Shown piece by piece: positions 44,830 to 53,450 of a stretch of 64,000 nucleotides of DNA. The position numbers were made by a program, and so were the translations under genes. The first letter of the stretch is position 1; the number at the start of each line of letters is the position of its first letter. Origin of the DNA: Flavobacterium franklandianum (lineage in GTDB: Bacteria; Bacteroidota; Bacteroidia; Flavobacteriales; Flavobacteriaceae); the NCBI RefSeq assembly GCF_007097365.1, contig NZ_VJZR01000007.1, forward strand, positions 95,930 to 159,929, in the 5' to 3' direction. The notes below the pieces were generated by a model that worked only from the letters and a program-made list of their open reading frames with translations, was not told the origin of the DNA and searched no databases.

Positions 44830-44961
44830 AATTGCATGGTTTTTAATTGTTATTAAATTCTATATTGTTGTTCAACACTTTCTTAAAAACCAACAACTAT
44901 GCCAGTAATCTGAAATTTGTATTTAATAGTTGTTAAGTTGCTATTAAGCAATTGACAATCA

Positions 44962-45279
44962 TTACAATAAAAGAATTAGTAAAAGAATGATAATGATTAT
45001 TGCTCCAACAGATAGGTAAACCCCACTACTTGATGATTTCAAATTGGCTTTAATTTCTCGAACCTCTTTACGCAGTTCTTTTTTTTCTACTTTAGTCATT
45101 GACGATTTGTCCATTGCTTTGATTTCTTCCAGGCGGTTAATCATAATTTTTACTTCAGCTGGAACTTCTTTTGGATTGGCTGTAAGTGCAATTGGATCTT
45201 TTTCTTTTGCACTCATTGAGGTTGGGAATATACTTAACGACAACACTGTCATCATTAAATAAAGAGGTAATTTTTTCAT
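44962..45279 (-). CDS. Exported protein with C-terminal membrane anchor
   Basis: 105 residues. Signal-like N-terminus YLMMTVLSLSIFPTSMSA, a charged helical middle (EVKIMINRLEEIKAMDKSSM and KKELRKEVREIKANLKSSSS) and a C-terminal hydrophobic anchor (SVGAIIIIILLLILLL). This is a common Bacteroidota small stress protein shape without a named function. It carries the 37-bp stress element upstream (45316-45380), which links it to the CsbD/Dps group. Confidence 0.65.
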   Translation of the reverse strand: MKKLPLYLMMTVLSLSIFPTSMSAKEKDPIALTANPKEVPAEVKIMINRLEEIKAMDKSSMTKVEKKELRKEVREIKANLKSSSSGVYLSVGAIIIIILLLILLL

Positions 45280-45315
45280 ATTGTTTTTGTTTTAAAGGTT
45301 AAATTTATTAAAGGA

Positions 45316-45380
45316 CAAAGGTGTAAAACATTCAGGCTTTAGATGTTATACTTTTATTGTAAAGATTTATAAAATTCACA
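45316..45380 (-). promoter_or_regulatory. Stress-element promoter 1 (upstream of 45279)
   Basis: Minus strand: 37-bp element 45344-45380 (TGTGAATTTTATAAATC... ending GTATAACA), 20 bp, then -7 box CACCTTTG at 45316-45323. Spacing is identical to the seven other copies. Confidence 0.7.
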
Positions 45381-45410
45381 TATTTATAACCAGTTCCTTT
45401 TTGCAATAAA

Positions 45411-45444
45411 AAAGAGGATAGGAAAATAAATCCCTATCCTCTTT
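45411..45444 (-). terminator. Terminator after the OmpA gene
   Basis: AAAGAGGATAGG / CCTATCCTCTTT, a 12-bp perfect stem with a 10-base loop, 36 bp past the stop. Confidence 0.85.
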
Positions 45445-45480
45445 GCTATTAACAAACGTTTAGACTAATTGTTAGTCAAT

Positions 45481-47505
45481 TTATTTGCCATTGTTGAAAA
45501 TATCAATAATCACTGTACGATTATAGAAACGTTCTTCTGGGTATTTGTTGTTAAAAGGCGATTGATTTGGATCTTCACCGTAAGCACTAACTTCGAATTT
45601 AACATCGCTTCTACCTGATTTAGATAAAGCACTTTCAAGAATGGTTCTCACATCATTTGCACGAGCTTGAGACAATTTCAAATTGTGAGCATCGTTACCA
45701 ATAATATCTGCATGTCCTTGAATAATCACTTTTCCGTTTGCAGGAATTTTTGGAGCTACAACCTCAGTTAAGTATTTTTCATAAATTGTGATGGCTTTTG
45801 ATGCGTTAAATTCATAAATGATACTGTACCTTAAACCTTCTTCAATTTTGGCTGGTTCCCAAAGTACGATGTGTGAAGTTGTTTCTTTGGTTACCATATT
45901 TCCACTTTTAGTTTGTCCTGTCAGGGTTACTTTATAGTCTCCTTGAGTTTTGTCTCCTAAAATAGATTTGCTTGACAAACTCACACTTTCTTGAGTATAA
46001 GGTCCAAAAGTTTGTAATTTTCCAGTTTCGTCTACCAATTGTATTGACCAAGCTGAGAAAGCTTCGTTAGCGCCTTTGACATCAAAAACTACATAACTTT
46101 CGATTGGTGCTTCTTGCAAAGGCATTGCTGCTGCTGATTTTGCGTCAGAACCACTTTGGAATTCTTGCAATAAAACAGGAGAGCTACTTTCGATTGAAAC
46201 TCTTCTGTCACCTTCACGCAATAAATCTAATTCCAATGTTCCTCCTGGTTGTGTTGACGGGATATTTGGTTTAGATTGCCCTTTGGTAGTAATTCTGGAC
46301 CCTTTGATTCCAAATGTATTGACCAAGTAGAATTTAACAGATTCAGCCATAGCTTTACCTTCCTGTGGTCCTTGTTCTGATGAACCAAATAACGTAATGG
46401 TAGTTGATGGATTTTTTATCATTCGATCTCCCAGAATATTGATCACATTATAATACACATTCATCTGACGTTCTGAACGACCCGATTGGTTTATAGGAGT
46501 TACCATTTCTAATTGATCTTCTCTAAAGTCTTTTACTTCTTCTATTTTAAGTAGTTTATAACGACTTGGAATTTCGGTTGAACCCACATTAAAGAATACA
46601 TAGTTACGTAATGGAAAAACTTCTCTTACACGTACCTTAGTTGGCTCATTGGCAGGTGCGCTAACCGAAAATTGAACTTCTGGATCTGCAACCACTACTA
46701 CTTTGTCCTCTGGTACTGTAACTAAACGTCCTTGACCAAATTTAAGCGCAACACCTGCTCTAATAGTGGTGATGTTCAAAGTTTCTATAGATCTTGGATC
46801 CTGTCCGAAATAAGGATGAAATGAAGCAAAAGGAGAAAGCACGAATTGTGTTTTGCTCGTTTGTGAAGAAAGAGGGATATCGAATCCAAGTCCGACTTGC
46901 ATCGAAATAATGGTTTTATTCATATCACTTAAATCTCCTTTGACTTCAGGAGTTGGAGCCTGATTTGGATAAGCTGGGTTGATACCCAATTGGTATGTAA
47001 ATGATTTATCCATATTGAAAGCCACACGTGGACCAGCAAATAAGAATAAATTTGATTTAAATGGAGCAAAACGTAAACTTGGTTCTACCGTAATGTAACT
47101 AATGTTCGTTTTTAAATCTGTAGGACAGTTACAGGAAGAATCTACTTGGTCAAACGTAGCTTTACGATTGTCATAACCCGCTTGGAACATAAAACCCCAT
47201 CTTGTTTCGGGACGGTAATATTCGATAAGAGGTGCTACAAATAGTCCAATTCCTTTTCCCTCGTGAAAAACTACAGGAGGAGTAAAATCAGAAGTCAACT
47301 GATGCGTTGAGCCTTCATAGAAATTAAAATTGGCTCCACCTGCTACACCAAACCACCAAGATGGTTTTGTATATTGTACTTCTTGTGCCTGAGCTGGTGT
47401 TTGAATATTGAACCAAACCAAAGCAATTAGTAAAATACTTTTGAGGGTTAGGTTAGGGAACCATGTCTGACATGAATTCTCATTAAAATTATTTTTAGCT
47501 TTCAT
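45481..47505 (-). CDS. OmpA family outer membrane protein
   Basis: About 674 residues from ATG 47505 (MKAKNNFNEN); the reading frame extends upstream to 47553 but the signal peptide begins here (LKSILLIALVWFNIQTPAQA). Residues ~50-270 form an outer membrane beta-barrel-like region, followed by ~250 residues with two middle domains. The C-terminal OmpA domain has IYEFNASKAITIYEKYL, VIIQGHADIIGNDAHNLKLS and QARANDVRTIL, the peptidoglycan-binding loop. It follows the Ig/DUF3494 gene by 77 bp and probably shares its stress promoter. Confidence 0.85.
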   Translation of the reverse strand: MKAKNNFNENSCQTWFPNLTLKSILLIALVWFNIQTPAQAQEVQYTKPSWWFGVAGGANFNFYEGSTHQLTSDFTPPVVFHEGKGIGLFVAPLIEYYRPETRWGFMFQAGYDNRKATFDQVDSSCNCPTDLKTNISYITVEPSLRFAPFKSNLFLFAGPRVAFNMDKSFTYQLGINPAYPNQAPTPEVKGDLSDMNKTIISMQVGLGFDIPLSSQTSKTQFVLSPFASFHPYFGQDPRSIETLNITTIRAGVALKFGQGRLVTVPEDKVVVVADPEVQFSVSAPANEPTKVRVREVFPLRNYVFFNVGSTEIPSRYKLLKIEEVKDFREDQLEMVTPINQSGRSERQMNVYYNVINILGDRMIKNPSTTITLFGSSEQGPQEGKAMAESVKFYLVNTFGIKGSRITTKGQSKPNIPSTQPGGTLELDLLREGDRRVSIESSSPVLLQEFQSGSDAKSAAAMPLQEAPIESYVVFDVKGANEAFSAWSIQLVDETGKLQTFGPYTQESVSLSSKSILGDKTQGDYKVTLTGQTKSGNMVTKETTSHIVLWEPAKIEEGLRYSIIYEFNASKAITIYEKYLTEVVAPKIPANGKVIIQGHADIIGNDAHNLKLSQARANDVRTILESALSKSGRSDVKFEVSAYGEDPNQSPFNNKYPEERFYNRTVIIDIFNNGK

Positions 47506-47582
47506 TTTTATTTTTTTATAGGTTAATAATTCCCGCCCGGAGACGGGATTCATTTTATTTGAATATTATTTATTTTTAACTC

Positions 47583-49349
47583 TTAGTTGGGTACGTTAAT
47601 TACTGTATTTACCATAGTAACCGAAGAAACTAGTGAAATGGCTCTACCATTTAAAGTAGTCACACTGGCATTGGTACTATTGGCTGGAGAAGACAAAGTC
47701 ACACCCGAGTTTGCAATGATATTTCCTGACATCACTCCACCACCAGCATAATTAATAACTGCTGCGCTACCTACATACCAATACACATTTTTAGCTAAAG
47801 CACCGCCAATCAATTTGACATTACTTGGAGCTGAATCACCAACTGTTAAAGCAGAAGCACATTGGAAAACGAATATTGCATTCGGATTACCTTGAGCATC
47901 TAATGTAAGATCGCCGTTTGTTATATCGAAAGTACCGCTAGCTGATTTATAGATACCAGGAGCTAAAGTTAATCCTCCAAGTTCTCCTGCACCTGGATCA
48001 AGACCACCTGGCATTGAAGCTGGTGATATGCTTATATAAGCATCTCTTGCAGCATTTAATCCCGCTAAAGCAGTAGCCGCTTTGGTCGCATTTCCTGGGG
48101 CTGGAGCAGCTGCGAATATTTCTTTCATTACAAGTCCTTCATTCAATGGAGTTACGGTATAAACATCACCTGTTAAAACTTCTTTGAAACCGGTCACCAA
48201 AGTTGCAGCAGCCGTTGTTCCAATATTTCCATTCACAACAGTAAATAATCCTTGATTGGTTATTCCCGCATTTCCCCCGAAAACTCCAAAGAACAAATTG
48301 CTTGTTGCTACTGGTGGTGGCGTTACAATTACAGGAATTACAGTTGTAAAGTTCCAAACATAATTATTGGTCATTGGGATTCCAGCACTATTTTGAGCAC
48401 CCGAAGTTATGGTTACAGTATAGGTTTTATCTCCTAATAAAGGAGTACTAGGCGTAAACGATACTGTTGATCCTGAATATGAAATAGCGCCTAATATAGT
48501 TGTTGCTCCTTGTTTAACGGTAAATGTTGTCGCACTTAAAGTTAATGGATTCATTGGCATATTAAAAGTAGCTCTAATAACTTTATTAAGTGCGACTCCG
48601 GTAGCATTGTTTGCTGGGTCGGTTGATATTACAATGGGTCTTAAACCTGTAGTAAATATCCAAACATAATCGCTGGCTAATTCAGTTCCGATAGTGTTTT
48701 CGGCACCTTTTGTAATTGTGCAAGTATACATTTTATTTTCGTCCAATGGAGTAGTAGGAGTGAAGGAAACCATTGTTCCAGTATAAGAAATAGTTCCTGC
48801 TATTACAGTAGTTCCTTGCTTAACCGTAAATGTTGAAGTATTCAGAGTCGCTGGATTCATAGACATATTAAAAGTTGCTGTAATGATTTTATTAGGACTA
48901 ACGTCAATAGCAGCATTTGCAGGATCTGTTGAAACTACAAGAGGATTCAGACCTGTTGTAAATGTCCAAATATAATCTGTTTGCAATGCGTTGCCTGCTA
49001 CATCTTTGACTGAAGTTGTAACTCTACCCGTATACAGCGTATTTGTGGTAAGACGGTTTGTAGGTGTAAATGTTGCTGTGAGACCTGAATAAGAAACTGT
49101 TCCTGGTATAACAACATCTCCTGCAGTAATAATAATAGAGGATAGGTTGATGGTTTCAGGATTCATCTCTTCGTTGAAATTGACCAAAACTATTTGATTA
49201 AGTGGTACTCCAAAAGCACCATTAGTAGGCGCCGTAGAGGATACAACTGGACATACGCCAACGACTTCATTGAAATCGTCAGTTGCACAGCCTGAAATTA
49301 AAGCAATAAATAGTATTGCAAAGGTCGAAAGTAATTTTTTTGTTTTCAT
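47583..49349 (-). CDS. Lipoprotein with three Ig-like domains and a DUF3494 ice-binding-like domain
   Basis: 588 residues. Lipobox LFIALISGC with Cys near 21. Three tandem Big_5/SbsA-like Ig domains of ~105 residues begin at PVVSSTAPTNGAFGV, PLVVSTDPANAAIDV and PIVISTDPANNATGV, each ending in YxWxFTTG. The C-terminal ~230 residues are a DUF3494 domain (GNAGITNQGLFTVVNGNIG, GGLTLAPGIYKSASGTFDIT, NAIFVFQCASALTV), the ice-binding beta-helix fold. Adhesin or ice-binding function is inferred. Its promoter carries the 37-bp stress element. Confidence 0.85.
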   Translation of the reverse strand: MKTKKLLSTFAILFIALISGCATDDFNEVVGVCPVVSSTAPTNGAFGVPLNQIVLVNFNEEMNPETINLSSIIITAGDVVIPGTVSYSGLTATFTPTNRLTTNTLYTGRVTTSVKDVAGNALQTDYIWTFTTGLNPLVVSTDPANAAIDVSPNKIITATFNMSMNPATLNTSTFTVKQGTTVIAGTISYTGTMVSFTPTTPLDENKMYTCTITKGAENTIGTELASDYVWIFTTGLRPIVISTDPANNATGVALNKVIRATFNMPMNPLTLSATTFTVKQGATTILGAISYSGSTVSFTPSTPLLGDKTYTVTITSGAQNSAGIPMTNNYVWNFTTVIPVIVTPPPVATSNLFFGVFGGNAGITNQGLFTVVNGNIGTTAAATLVTGFKEVLTGDVYTVTPLNEGLVMKEIFAAAPAPGNATKAATALAGLNAARDAYISISPASMPGGLDPGAGELGGLTLAPGIYKSASGTFDITNGDLTLDAQGNPNAIFVFQCASALTVGDSAPSNVKLIGGALAKNVYWYVGSAAVINYAGGGVMSGNIIANSGVTLSSPANSTNASVTTLNGRAISLVSSVTMVNTVINVPN

Positions 49350-49395
49350 TTTTTTCGGGATTTACTTATTTTATTATAGGTTAAATTTTATGCAA

Positions 49396-49460
49396 CAAAG
49401 GTGATTCAGTTATTGCTTCTAAGAATTACACAATTTTATCTAATTATTACATTATTCACA
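49396..49460 (-). promoter_or_regulatory. Stress-element promoter 2 (upstream of the DUF3494 gene)
   Basis: Minus strand: element 49424-49460 (TGTGAATAATGTAATAATT... ending TGTGTAATT), 20 bp, -7 box CACCTTTG at 49396-49403, 47 bp before the start at 49349. The most diverged TAACT copy of the set, but the spacing is exact. Confidence 0.7.
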
Positions 49461-49560
49461 TATTTTTCTATTGTTTAAATGAAATCAATTGTAAAAAGCC
49501 TTATTTTTAATAAAAAATTGCATTCTTGCTATTTTATTTTGTTTATTCATAAAACAAAAA

Positions 49561-49585
49561 AATCGAGGCTTATGGGCCTCGATTT
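49561..49585 (-). terminator. Terminator after the HisKA coiled-coil gene
   Basis: AATCGAGGC / GCCTCGATT hairpin with loop TTATGG, T-rich on the minus strand. Confidence 0.8.
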
Positions 49586-49645
49586 CTTTTAAAGAACTAA
49601 AATAGTTTCAATTATTCAGAACTTTTATTTTTTATAATAGTGTGG

Positions 49646-50446
49646 TTATTTTCCTTTTTTGTTATTGCCTTTTCTCCCTAATTTGCAAATAAATGTTGTC
49701 AATTCTCTTGTAAAAGCATCCAGAGTGAGAGCCGATTCTTTGATACTAGCTATTGCTTTTTTTAAATCGTCTGGTGAATTTATAGATTGATCCAAAATAT
49801 TTGAAAAACCAATAATATTTGCAATAGGCTGTCTTACTCTATGTGAAGTCATAAACATCATTTCTTCTAGACCTCTAACATATTCTTTTTGATTTTCTTC
49901 GGCAATTTTAAGGTCTCTATTTAGAATCTTGAGTTCAGCCTTCCTAATTTCTCTTTCCTGAGACTTAAAAATTAGTTTTTTGTTGGCAACAATAAGTTCT
50001 GATGAACGTATGTCTTTTTCCAATTTTTGAAAAGCAAGTTCCTTATTTGCAATAATTAACTCTACTGCCCTTTTCTCTTTCTCTTCGTTTTGAAAGACAA
50101 GCTCATGGTTAGCAATGGCTAATTCCGAGGCTCTTTTTTCTTTCTCTTCATTTTGATACGCCAATTCAATGTTTGCAATGACTAATTCGGAAGCACGTTT
50201 TTCCTTTTCTTCGTATTGAAAAGCGAGATTTTTGTTTGCTAAAATCAATTCCGCCGTAAGAATTCCTCTTTCTTTGTATTGCAAGCCGAGTTCATTGTTT
50301 ACTAATATTAAATCTTTTGAGTTTATTTCAATTTCCTCGTTTTTGCTTACAGATTTCTTGTTAGCTAAGATTAATTTTCTGGCGAGTTTAGTTTCCATCA
50401 AAGCGATGGATTCTTTCAAAATATCTTGTTCTTTAGTAGGTTTCAT
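49646..50446 (-). CDS. Coiled-coil protein with HisKA dimerisation domain, no ATPase domain
   Basis: 266 residues, no signal peptide. Residues ~20-190 are 18- to 21-residue repeats of the form EEKEKRASELVIANxELAYQNEEKEKR, giving a long charged coiled coil; six or more units are seen. The C-terminal ~70 residues contain a HisKA H-box (MTSHRVRQPIANIIGFSNIL, His near 205) followed by the second helix. The HATPase_c domain is absent, so it cannot phosphorylate itself. It could accept a phosphate in trans or act as a scaffold. Similar proteins occur in Flavobacterium, and its start region has a CACCTTTG box but not the 37-bp element. Confidence 0.75.
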   Translation of the reverse strand: MKPTKEQDILKESIALMETKLARKLILANKKSVSKNEEIEINSKDLILVNNELGLQYKERGILTAELILANKNLAFQYEEKEKRASELVIANIELAYQNEEKEKRASELAIANHELVFQNEEKEKRAVELIIANKELAFQKLEKDIRSSELIVANKKLIFKSQEREIRKAELKILNRDLKIAEENQKEYVRGLEEMMFMTSHRVRQPIANIIGFSNILDQSINSPDDLKKAIASIKESALTLDAFTRELTTFICKLGRKGNNKKGK

Positions 50447-50697
50447 TAAAACTCCTATTTAATATATTTGTTAAAATAAACCCTTGAGATAAATTGTAAT
50501 TTTTTTGAAACGAAAATAATGCAACAATAATTGAAACTGCCTTTAGAGTCTGACAAAGGTGAAAAACAACGACTATTATTCCTAGCATGTTTCGCTTTAG
50601 CACTATTAAAGTTGTCTTATTACAATCATCTACTTTCATATTGCCTTTTTCAAATCTTGTTGCACCATTATTTATAATCCTTTTTTTAAATAATAGA

Positions 50698-50937
50698 TTA
50701 TTTCACTTGATTTTTTGAAACCAATCCTTTGGCATCTTGCAAAAGGTTTTCATATTTGTCGGTTACATCTTCGTATAATTCTTCAAATTTTCCTTTCATA
50801 TCATCTGCAAAACCTTTGCTTTTGTCCACGATTTTTTTTCTTGTTTTAGATCCTTTATCGGGTGCAAACAAAATTCCTGCCAATGCACCAGCGGCCAAGC
50901 CACCTAAAACTCCTAATAATACTTTACTTGAATTCAT
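50698..50937 (-). CDS. YtxH domain-containing protein
   Basis: 79 residues, the small YtxH stress protein family: a hydrophobic N-terminus VLLGVLGGLAAGALAGILFA, then PDKGSKTRKKIVDKSKGFAD and a helical charged tail with ELYEDVTDKYENLLQDAKGL. It is 28 bp after the lmo0937-like gene and likely cotranscribed from the stress-element promoter at 51219-51283. Members are induced by general or osmotic stress in other bacteria. Confidence 0.85.
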   Translation of the reverse strand: MNSSKVLLGVLGGLAAGALAGILFAPDKGSKTRKKIVDKSKGFADDMKGKFEELYEDVTDKYENLLQDAKGLVSKNQVK

Positions 50938-50965
50938 AATTTCTATTTTTTTCTATTTAATTTTT

Positions 50966-51118
50966 TTATAAACTTTTTCCTTGAATTAGTCGCAATAATA
51001 CTGCAACGATGGCTATAACAAGAAGTATGTGAATGATTGATCCAGCGCTATAGGCAAAGAATCCAATGGCCCAAAAAATAACTAAAATCACTGCGATTGT
51101 GTAGAGTAAATTGCTCAT
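50966..51118 (-). CDS. lmo0937 family small membrane protein
   Basis: 50 residues from ATG 51118: MSNLLYTIAVILVIFWAIGF, FAYSAGSIIHILLVIAI and VAVLLRLIQGKSL. Two membrane helices, no signal. It matches the lmo0937 family pattern: a hydrophobic hairpin with an Asn/Ser N-terminus and a short basic tail. It is first of the operon with YtxH, ~100 bp downstream of the stress-element promoter. The function is unknown; relatives are stress-induced. Confidence 0.75.
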   Translation of the reverse strand: MSNLLYTIAVILVIFWAIGFFAYSAGSIIHILLVIAIVAVLLRLIQGKSL

Positions 51119-51218
51119 AATTGTTGTTTTTTAAATTTATAAATGGAATAAATAAGTTCTCGTATTAAAACTTTTTTTTCTACGGAAACCCTTTTTTGGT
51201 TTCTAATTGATTACCATA

Positions 51219-51283
51219 CAAAGTTGCAATAAATAGAATTTCAAACTGTTATATAACTTTTTGGATTAGTTACAACATTCACA
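51219..51283 (-). promoter_or_regulatory. Stress-element promoter 3 (lmo0937-YtxH operon)
   Basis: Minus strand: element 51247-51283 (TGTGAATGTTGTAACT ... AAAGTTATATAACA), 20 bp, -7 box CAACTTTG at 51219-51226. 93 bp before ATG 51118. Confidence 0.75.
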
Positions 51284-51316
51284 CATTTTGGGATGCTGCA
51301 TTTGAATCTAATGAAA

Positions 51317-51338
51317 AAGGCGAAAATTAACTCGCCCT
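51317..51338 (-). terminator. Terminator after the lipoprotein gene
   Basis: AGGGCGAGTT / AATTTTCGCCTT hairpin, minus-strand T run, 5 bp past the stop at 51343. Confidence 0.6.
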
Positions 51339-51342
51339 CTTA

Positions 51343-51807
51343 CTATTTTTTATTATCAACTGTTAAATCTTTCAAGGCCTGACCTATTTCATCGGTATCG
51401 TGTTTGAATTCTCTTTTAAAGGATTGCCAATCACTACTTACATCGTTTTTATAAGTATCCATTTTCATTTTAAGATCTTTGTTTTTTTGTTCTAAAACAG
51501 CAATATTTTCTTGATACTTTGAATCGATATCCTTTCCTGTTTTTTTAATTTTGAGCTTCAATCCAGCAATTCGTAAATCATTTATTCTAACTATAGAATC
51601 TCCTGAGTTTTTAAATGCTTTCCATTCTTTGTCCGTTGCTGCCTGTTTGGCTACTCTAAGACTGTCTTTTGCATCTTGAACATTATCTCTGGCAATTTCT
51701 ACTTTCTCCTGAGATTCTTTTTCTTCGTTTGTACCAGGTTTGCAACTCAATATCATTGTTCCTGAAATACCGGTAATAATTGCTAGAGTAAAAATTGACT
51801 TTTTCAT
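51343..51807 (-). CDS. Lipoprotein, helical, unknown
   Basis: 154 residues. Signal peptide with lipobox TMILSCKPG (Cys ~22), then two long charged helices (EKESQEKVEIARDNVQDAKD, LKLKIKKTGKDIDSKYQENI) ending SSDWQSFKREFKHDTDEIGQ, as in flavobacterial YtxH/CsbD-linked lipoproteins. A terminator hairpin separates it from the upstream OMP gene. No named function. Confidence 0.65.
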   Translation of the reverse strand: MKKSIFTLAIITGISGTMILSCKPGTNEEKESQEKVEIARDNVQDAKDSLRVAKQAATDKEWKAFKNSGDSIVRINDLRIAGLKLKIKKTGKDIDSKYQENIAVLEQKNKDLKMKMDTYKNDVSSDWQSFKREFKHDTDEIGQALKDLTVDNKK

Positions 51808-51845
51808 TTTTATTGTTTTTTAGATTTAAAAAGAGTATAAAAAAA

Positions 51846-51875
51846 ATTGATGATTATCATTCAATAATCATCAAT
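51846..51875 (-). terminator. Terminator after the beta-barrel gene
   Basis: ATTGATGATTA / TAATCATCAAT perfect 11-bp stem with a short loop, followed by a T run on the minus strand. Confidence 0.8.
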
Positions 51876-51899
51876 TTTTATGTTTTTGTAGCTGGTAGA

Positions 51900-52391
51900 T
51901 TAAAATCTATAACGAACTCCTAAAGCTACATCAGATCCATAATGATCATCTATGTAAGAGCCTGAATTCAAATAGAATTCAGGACGAATATCTAATGAAA
52001 CCTGTAATGGAAAATCAAAATTATATTCAATTCCTAAGTCACCAGCAACAAAAGCAAAAGCTCCGTTATCATTTATTCCGCCATTATCATTGTATCTCCA
52101 AGTACCTGCTCCACCACCTATACCAGCGTACCAGTTTAAACCACCATCAAGATTCCATACCCATTGATAGATACCGGCAATTTTTATATTGTCTTCATAT
52201 TTATCGTTTCTCCATCCTAAATCCAACTCTAATCTGTTTTTAGCAGAAAGTTTAGTTTGATATGAAATTTCTGTGCCAAAACCATTATTACTACCCAATC
52301 TCAAACCGATGGCATTTTTTGAAATATCTTGTGCTTGTACTCCAATTGCTAAACCAAATAACATTGCAGCTAATAAAATATTTTTTTTCAT
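51900..52391 (-). CDS. Small outer membrane beta-barrel protein
   Basis: 163 residues from ATG 52391. Signal peptide MKKNILLAAMLFGLAIGVQA, then eight short amphipathic beta-like strands with aromatic ends (LGSNNGFGTEISYQT, NRLELDLGWRNDKY, WNLDGGLNWYAGIGGGAGTW, VSLDIRPEFYLNS) and a C-terminal YRF, typical of small outer membrane barrels. It starts 17 bp after csbD and is probably in the same stress operon. Confidence 0.75.
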   Translation of the reverse strand: MKKNILLAAMLFGLAIGVQAQDISKNAIGLRLGSNNGFGTEISYQTKLSAKNRLELDLGWRNDKYEDNIKIAGIYQWVWNLDGGLNWYAGIGGGAGTWRYNDNGGINDNGAFAFVAGDLGIEYNFDFPLQVSLDIRPEFYLNSGSYIDDHYGSDVALGVRYRF

Positions 52392-52407
52392 AATTCTTGT
52401 TTTTATA

Positions 52408-52593
52408 TTAAAGTTCACTAATAATTTTGAATAATTCTTCTTTAGTTTTACCCAATTTTGTTTGTATTCTTCCTAGCATTTCTTCTTTTTTACCTTTTAA
52501 AAATAGCAAATCATTATCTGTTAAGGCAGCAAATTTTTGTTTTAATTTGCCTTTTTGCTCCTCCCAGTTTCCTGTTAGTTCTGTAGTATTCAT
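52408..52593 (-). CDS. CsbD family stress protein
   Basis: 61 residues: MNTTELTGNWEEQKGKLKQK and FAALTDNDLLFLKGKKEEML followed by GRIQTKLGKTKEELFKIISE. This is the CsbD family, small helical general-stress proteins in many bacteria. The family pattern WxxxKGxxKxxxxxLTxxDL is present. The stress-element promoter lies 40 bp upstream. Cotranscribed with the outer membrane barrel gene. Confidence 0.9.
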   Translation of the reverse strand: MNTTELTGNWEEQKGKLKQKFAALTDNDLLFLKGKKEEMLGRIQTKLGKTKEELFKIISEL

Positions 52594-52632
52594 CTTTTTT
52601 AATTTATCTGTGAACGTATTTTCACAACGCTA

Positions 52633-52697
52633 CAAAGTTGGTTGTCTTACAGCTCAAAATTGTTACATAACTTTACTAAAAAGTTATATCATTCACA
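52633..52697 (-). promoter_or_regulatory. Stress-element promoter 4 (csbD)
   Basis: Minus strand: element 52661-52697 (TGTGAATGATATAACTT ... AAAGTTATGTAACA), 20 bp, -7 box CAACTTTG at 52633-52640, 40 bp before ATG 52593. The clearest copy. Confidence 0.8.
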
Positions 52698-52774
52698 GAT
52701 TTGCAAAAAATTAATTTGAGTTTATATTAGAAAAACAGCTCTATTTGTTAGTGAAAATTATAATTTAAAAGACA

Positions 52775-53197
52775 TTATGGGTTTGAATTTTCTTCTTCGA
52801 TTTTATCCTCAATTTCTTTGACCTGTTCCACCAGATCGGCATATTCTCGTGACAATTCTGTTATTTCTTTTTCTGTTTTTTCTTCGGCATTAATAACTGA
52901 ATTTTTCGCTGGTTTGTGTGAGGAAACCAATTCATTAATTTTTAAATGCAAAGAGGCCGAAAACTTATTGAATGATTTTTGAATGATAAACAAACTTAAA
53001 AAGGTAGTGCCAAAAATGATGTCTCCAATGATTTGATGAACATCTCTTGTAGTAAATATATTGTTGACCCACCAGAATAATACCAAACAAAAAGCCACTA
53101 TAAAGGTAATGGAGTTACCCAAAATAGCCGTAGCCAATGAAACCAATCTTTCAAAAGTTTTTTCAGTGAAACCGTAAGCGATTGCTATTTTTTTCAC
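52775..53197 (-). CDS. Low affinity iron permease family protein
   Basis: 140 residues. Hydrophobic segments at ~17-45 (LATAILGNSITFIVAFCLVL and FWWVNNIF) and ~60-78 (IGDIIFGTTFLSLFIIQKSF) plus KFSASLHLKINELV, matching the low-affinity iron permease (PF04120) pattern. The C-terminus is charged and helical. The iron role is inferred from the family name, which comes from yeast Fet4 homology; bacterial function is not established. Overlaps the upstream gene by 4 bp. Confidence 0.75.
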   Translation of the reverse strand: MKKIAIAYGFTEKTFERLVSLATAILGNSITFIVAFCLVLFWWVNNIFTTRDVHQIIGDIIFGTTFLSLFIIQKSFNKFSASLHLKINELVSSHKPAKNSVINAEEKTEKEITELSREYADLVEQVKEIEDKIEEENSNP

Positions 53198-53424
53198 ACC
53201 AATTTTGTTATTTTCTTTTGATTATCGATATAATCTTTTAATAATATATTCAATGAATCATAATAATCTTGTAATACTTTACAATTTATTTTTGGGTTTT
53301 CTATATTCGGTATTGTAACAGGCATCTCTAGAATATAAATTGATAATTCAGGAAATTGAATTCTTATTTTCATTGTAATTTTGAGAATTGCCGCATAAAG
53401 TTCTTTTTCGGTTTTCATAATCAA
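53194..53424 (-). CDS. Small hypothetical protein
   Basis: 76 residues, soluble-looking, ATGA overlap with the next gene and 26 bp after the upstream one. Segments KTEKELYAAILKITMKIRIQ and YILEMPVTIPNIENPKINCK with a helical LQDYYDSLNILLKDYIDNQK end. No recognised family, but tight packing supports a real gene. A longer alternative start exists 6 bp upstream. Confidence 0.6.
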   Translation of the reverse strand: MIMKTEKELYAAILKITMKIRIQFPELSIYILEMPVTIPNIENPKINCKVLQDYYDSLNILLKDYIDNQKKITKLV

Positions 53425-53450
53425 AAGAGTTTGAATTACAGTATTGAAGT

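Noticed and set aside
44830..44961. Stress element upstream of the Gly/Lys/His-rich protein
   Set aside because: TTAACAAC is present but the paired TGTGAAT/TAACTT half, the 37-bp length and the 20-bp spacing are not.
50554..50561. CACCTTTG upstream of the HisKA gene as a ninth regulon promoter
   Set aside because: The -7 box is present, but the 37 bp at the required distance do not match the element.
50433..50639. 68-residue minus-strand ORF upstream of the HisKA gene
   Set aside because: Runs across the likely promoter and leader, no family resemblance, overlaps the gene start.
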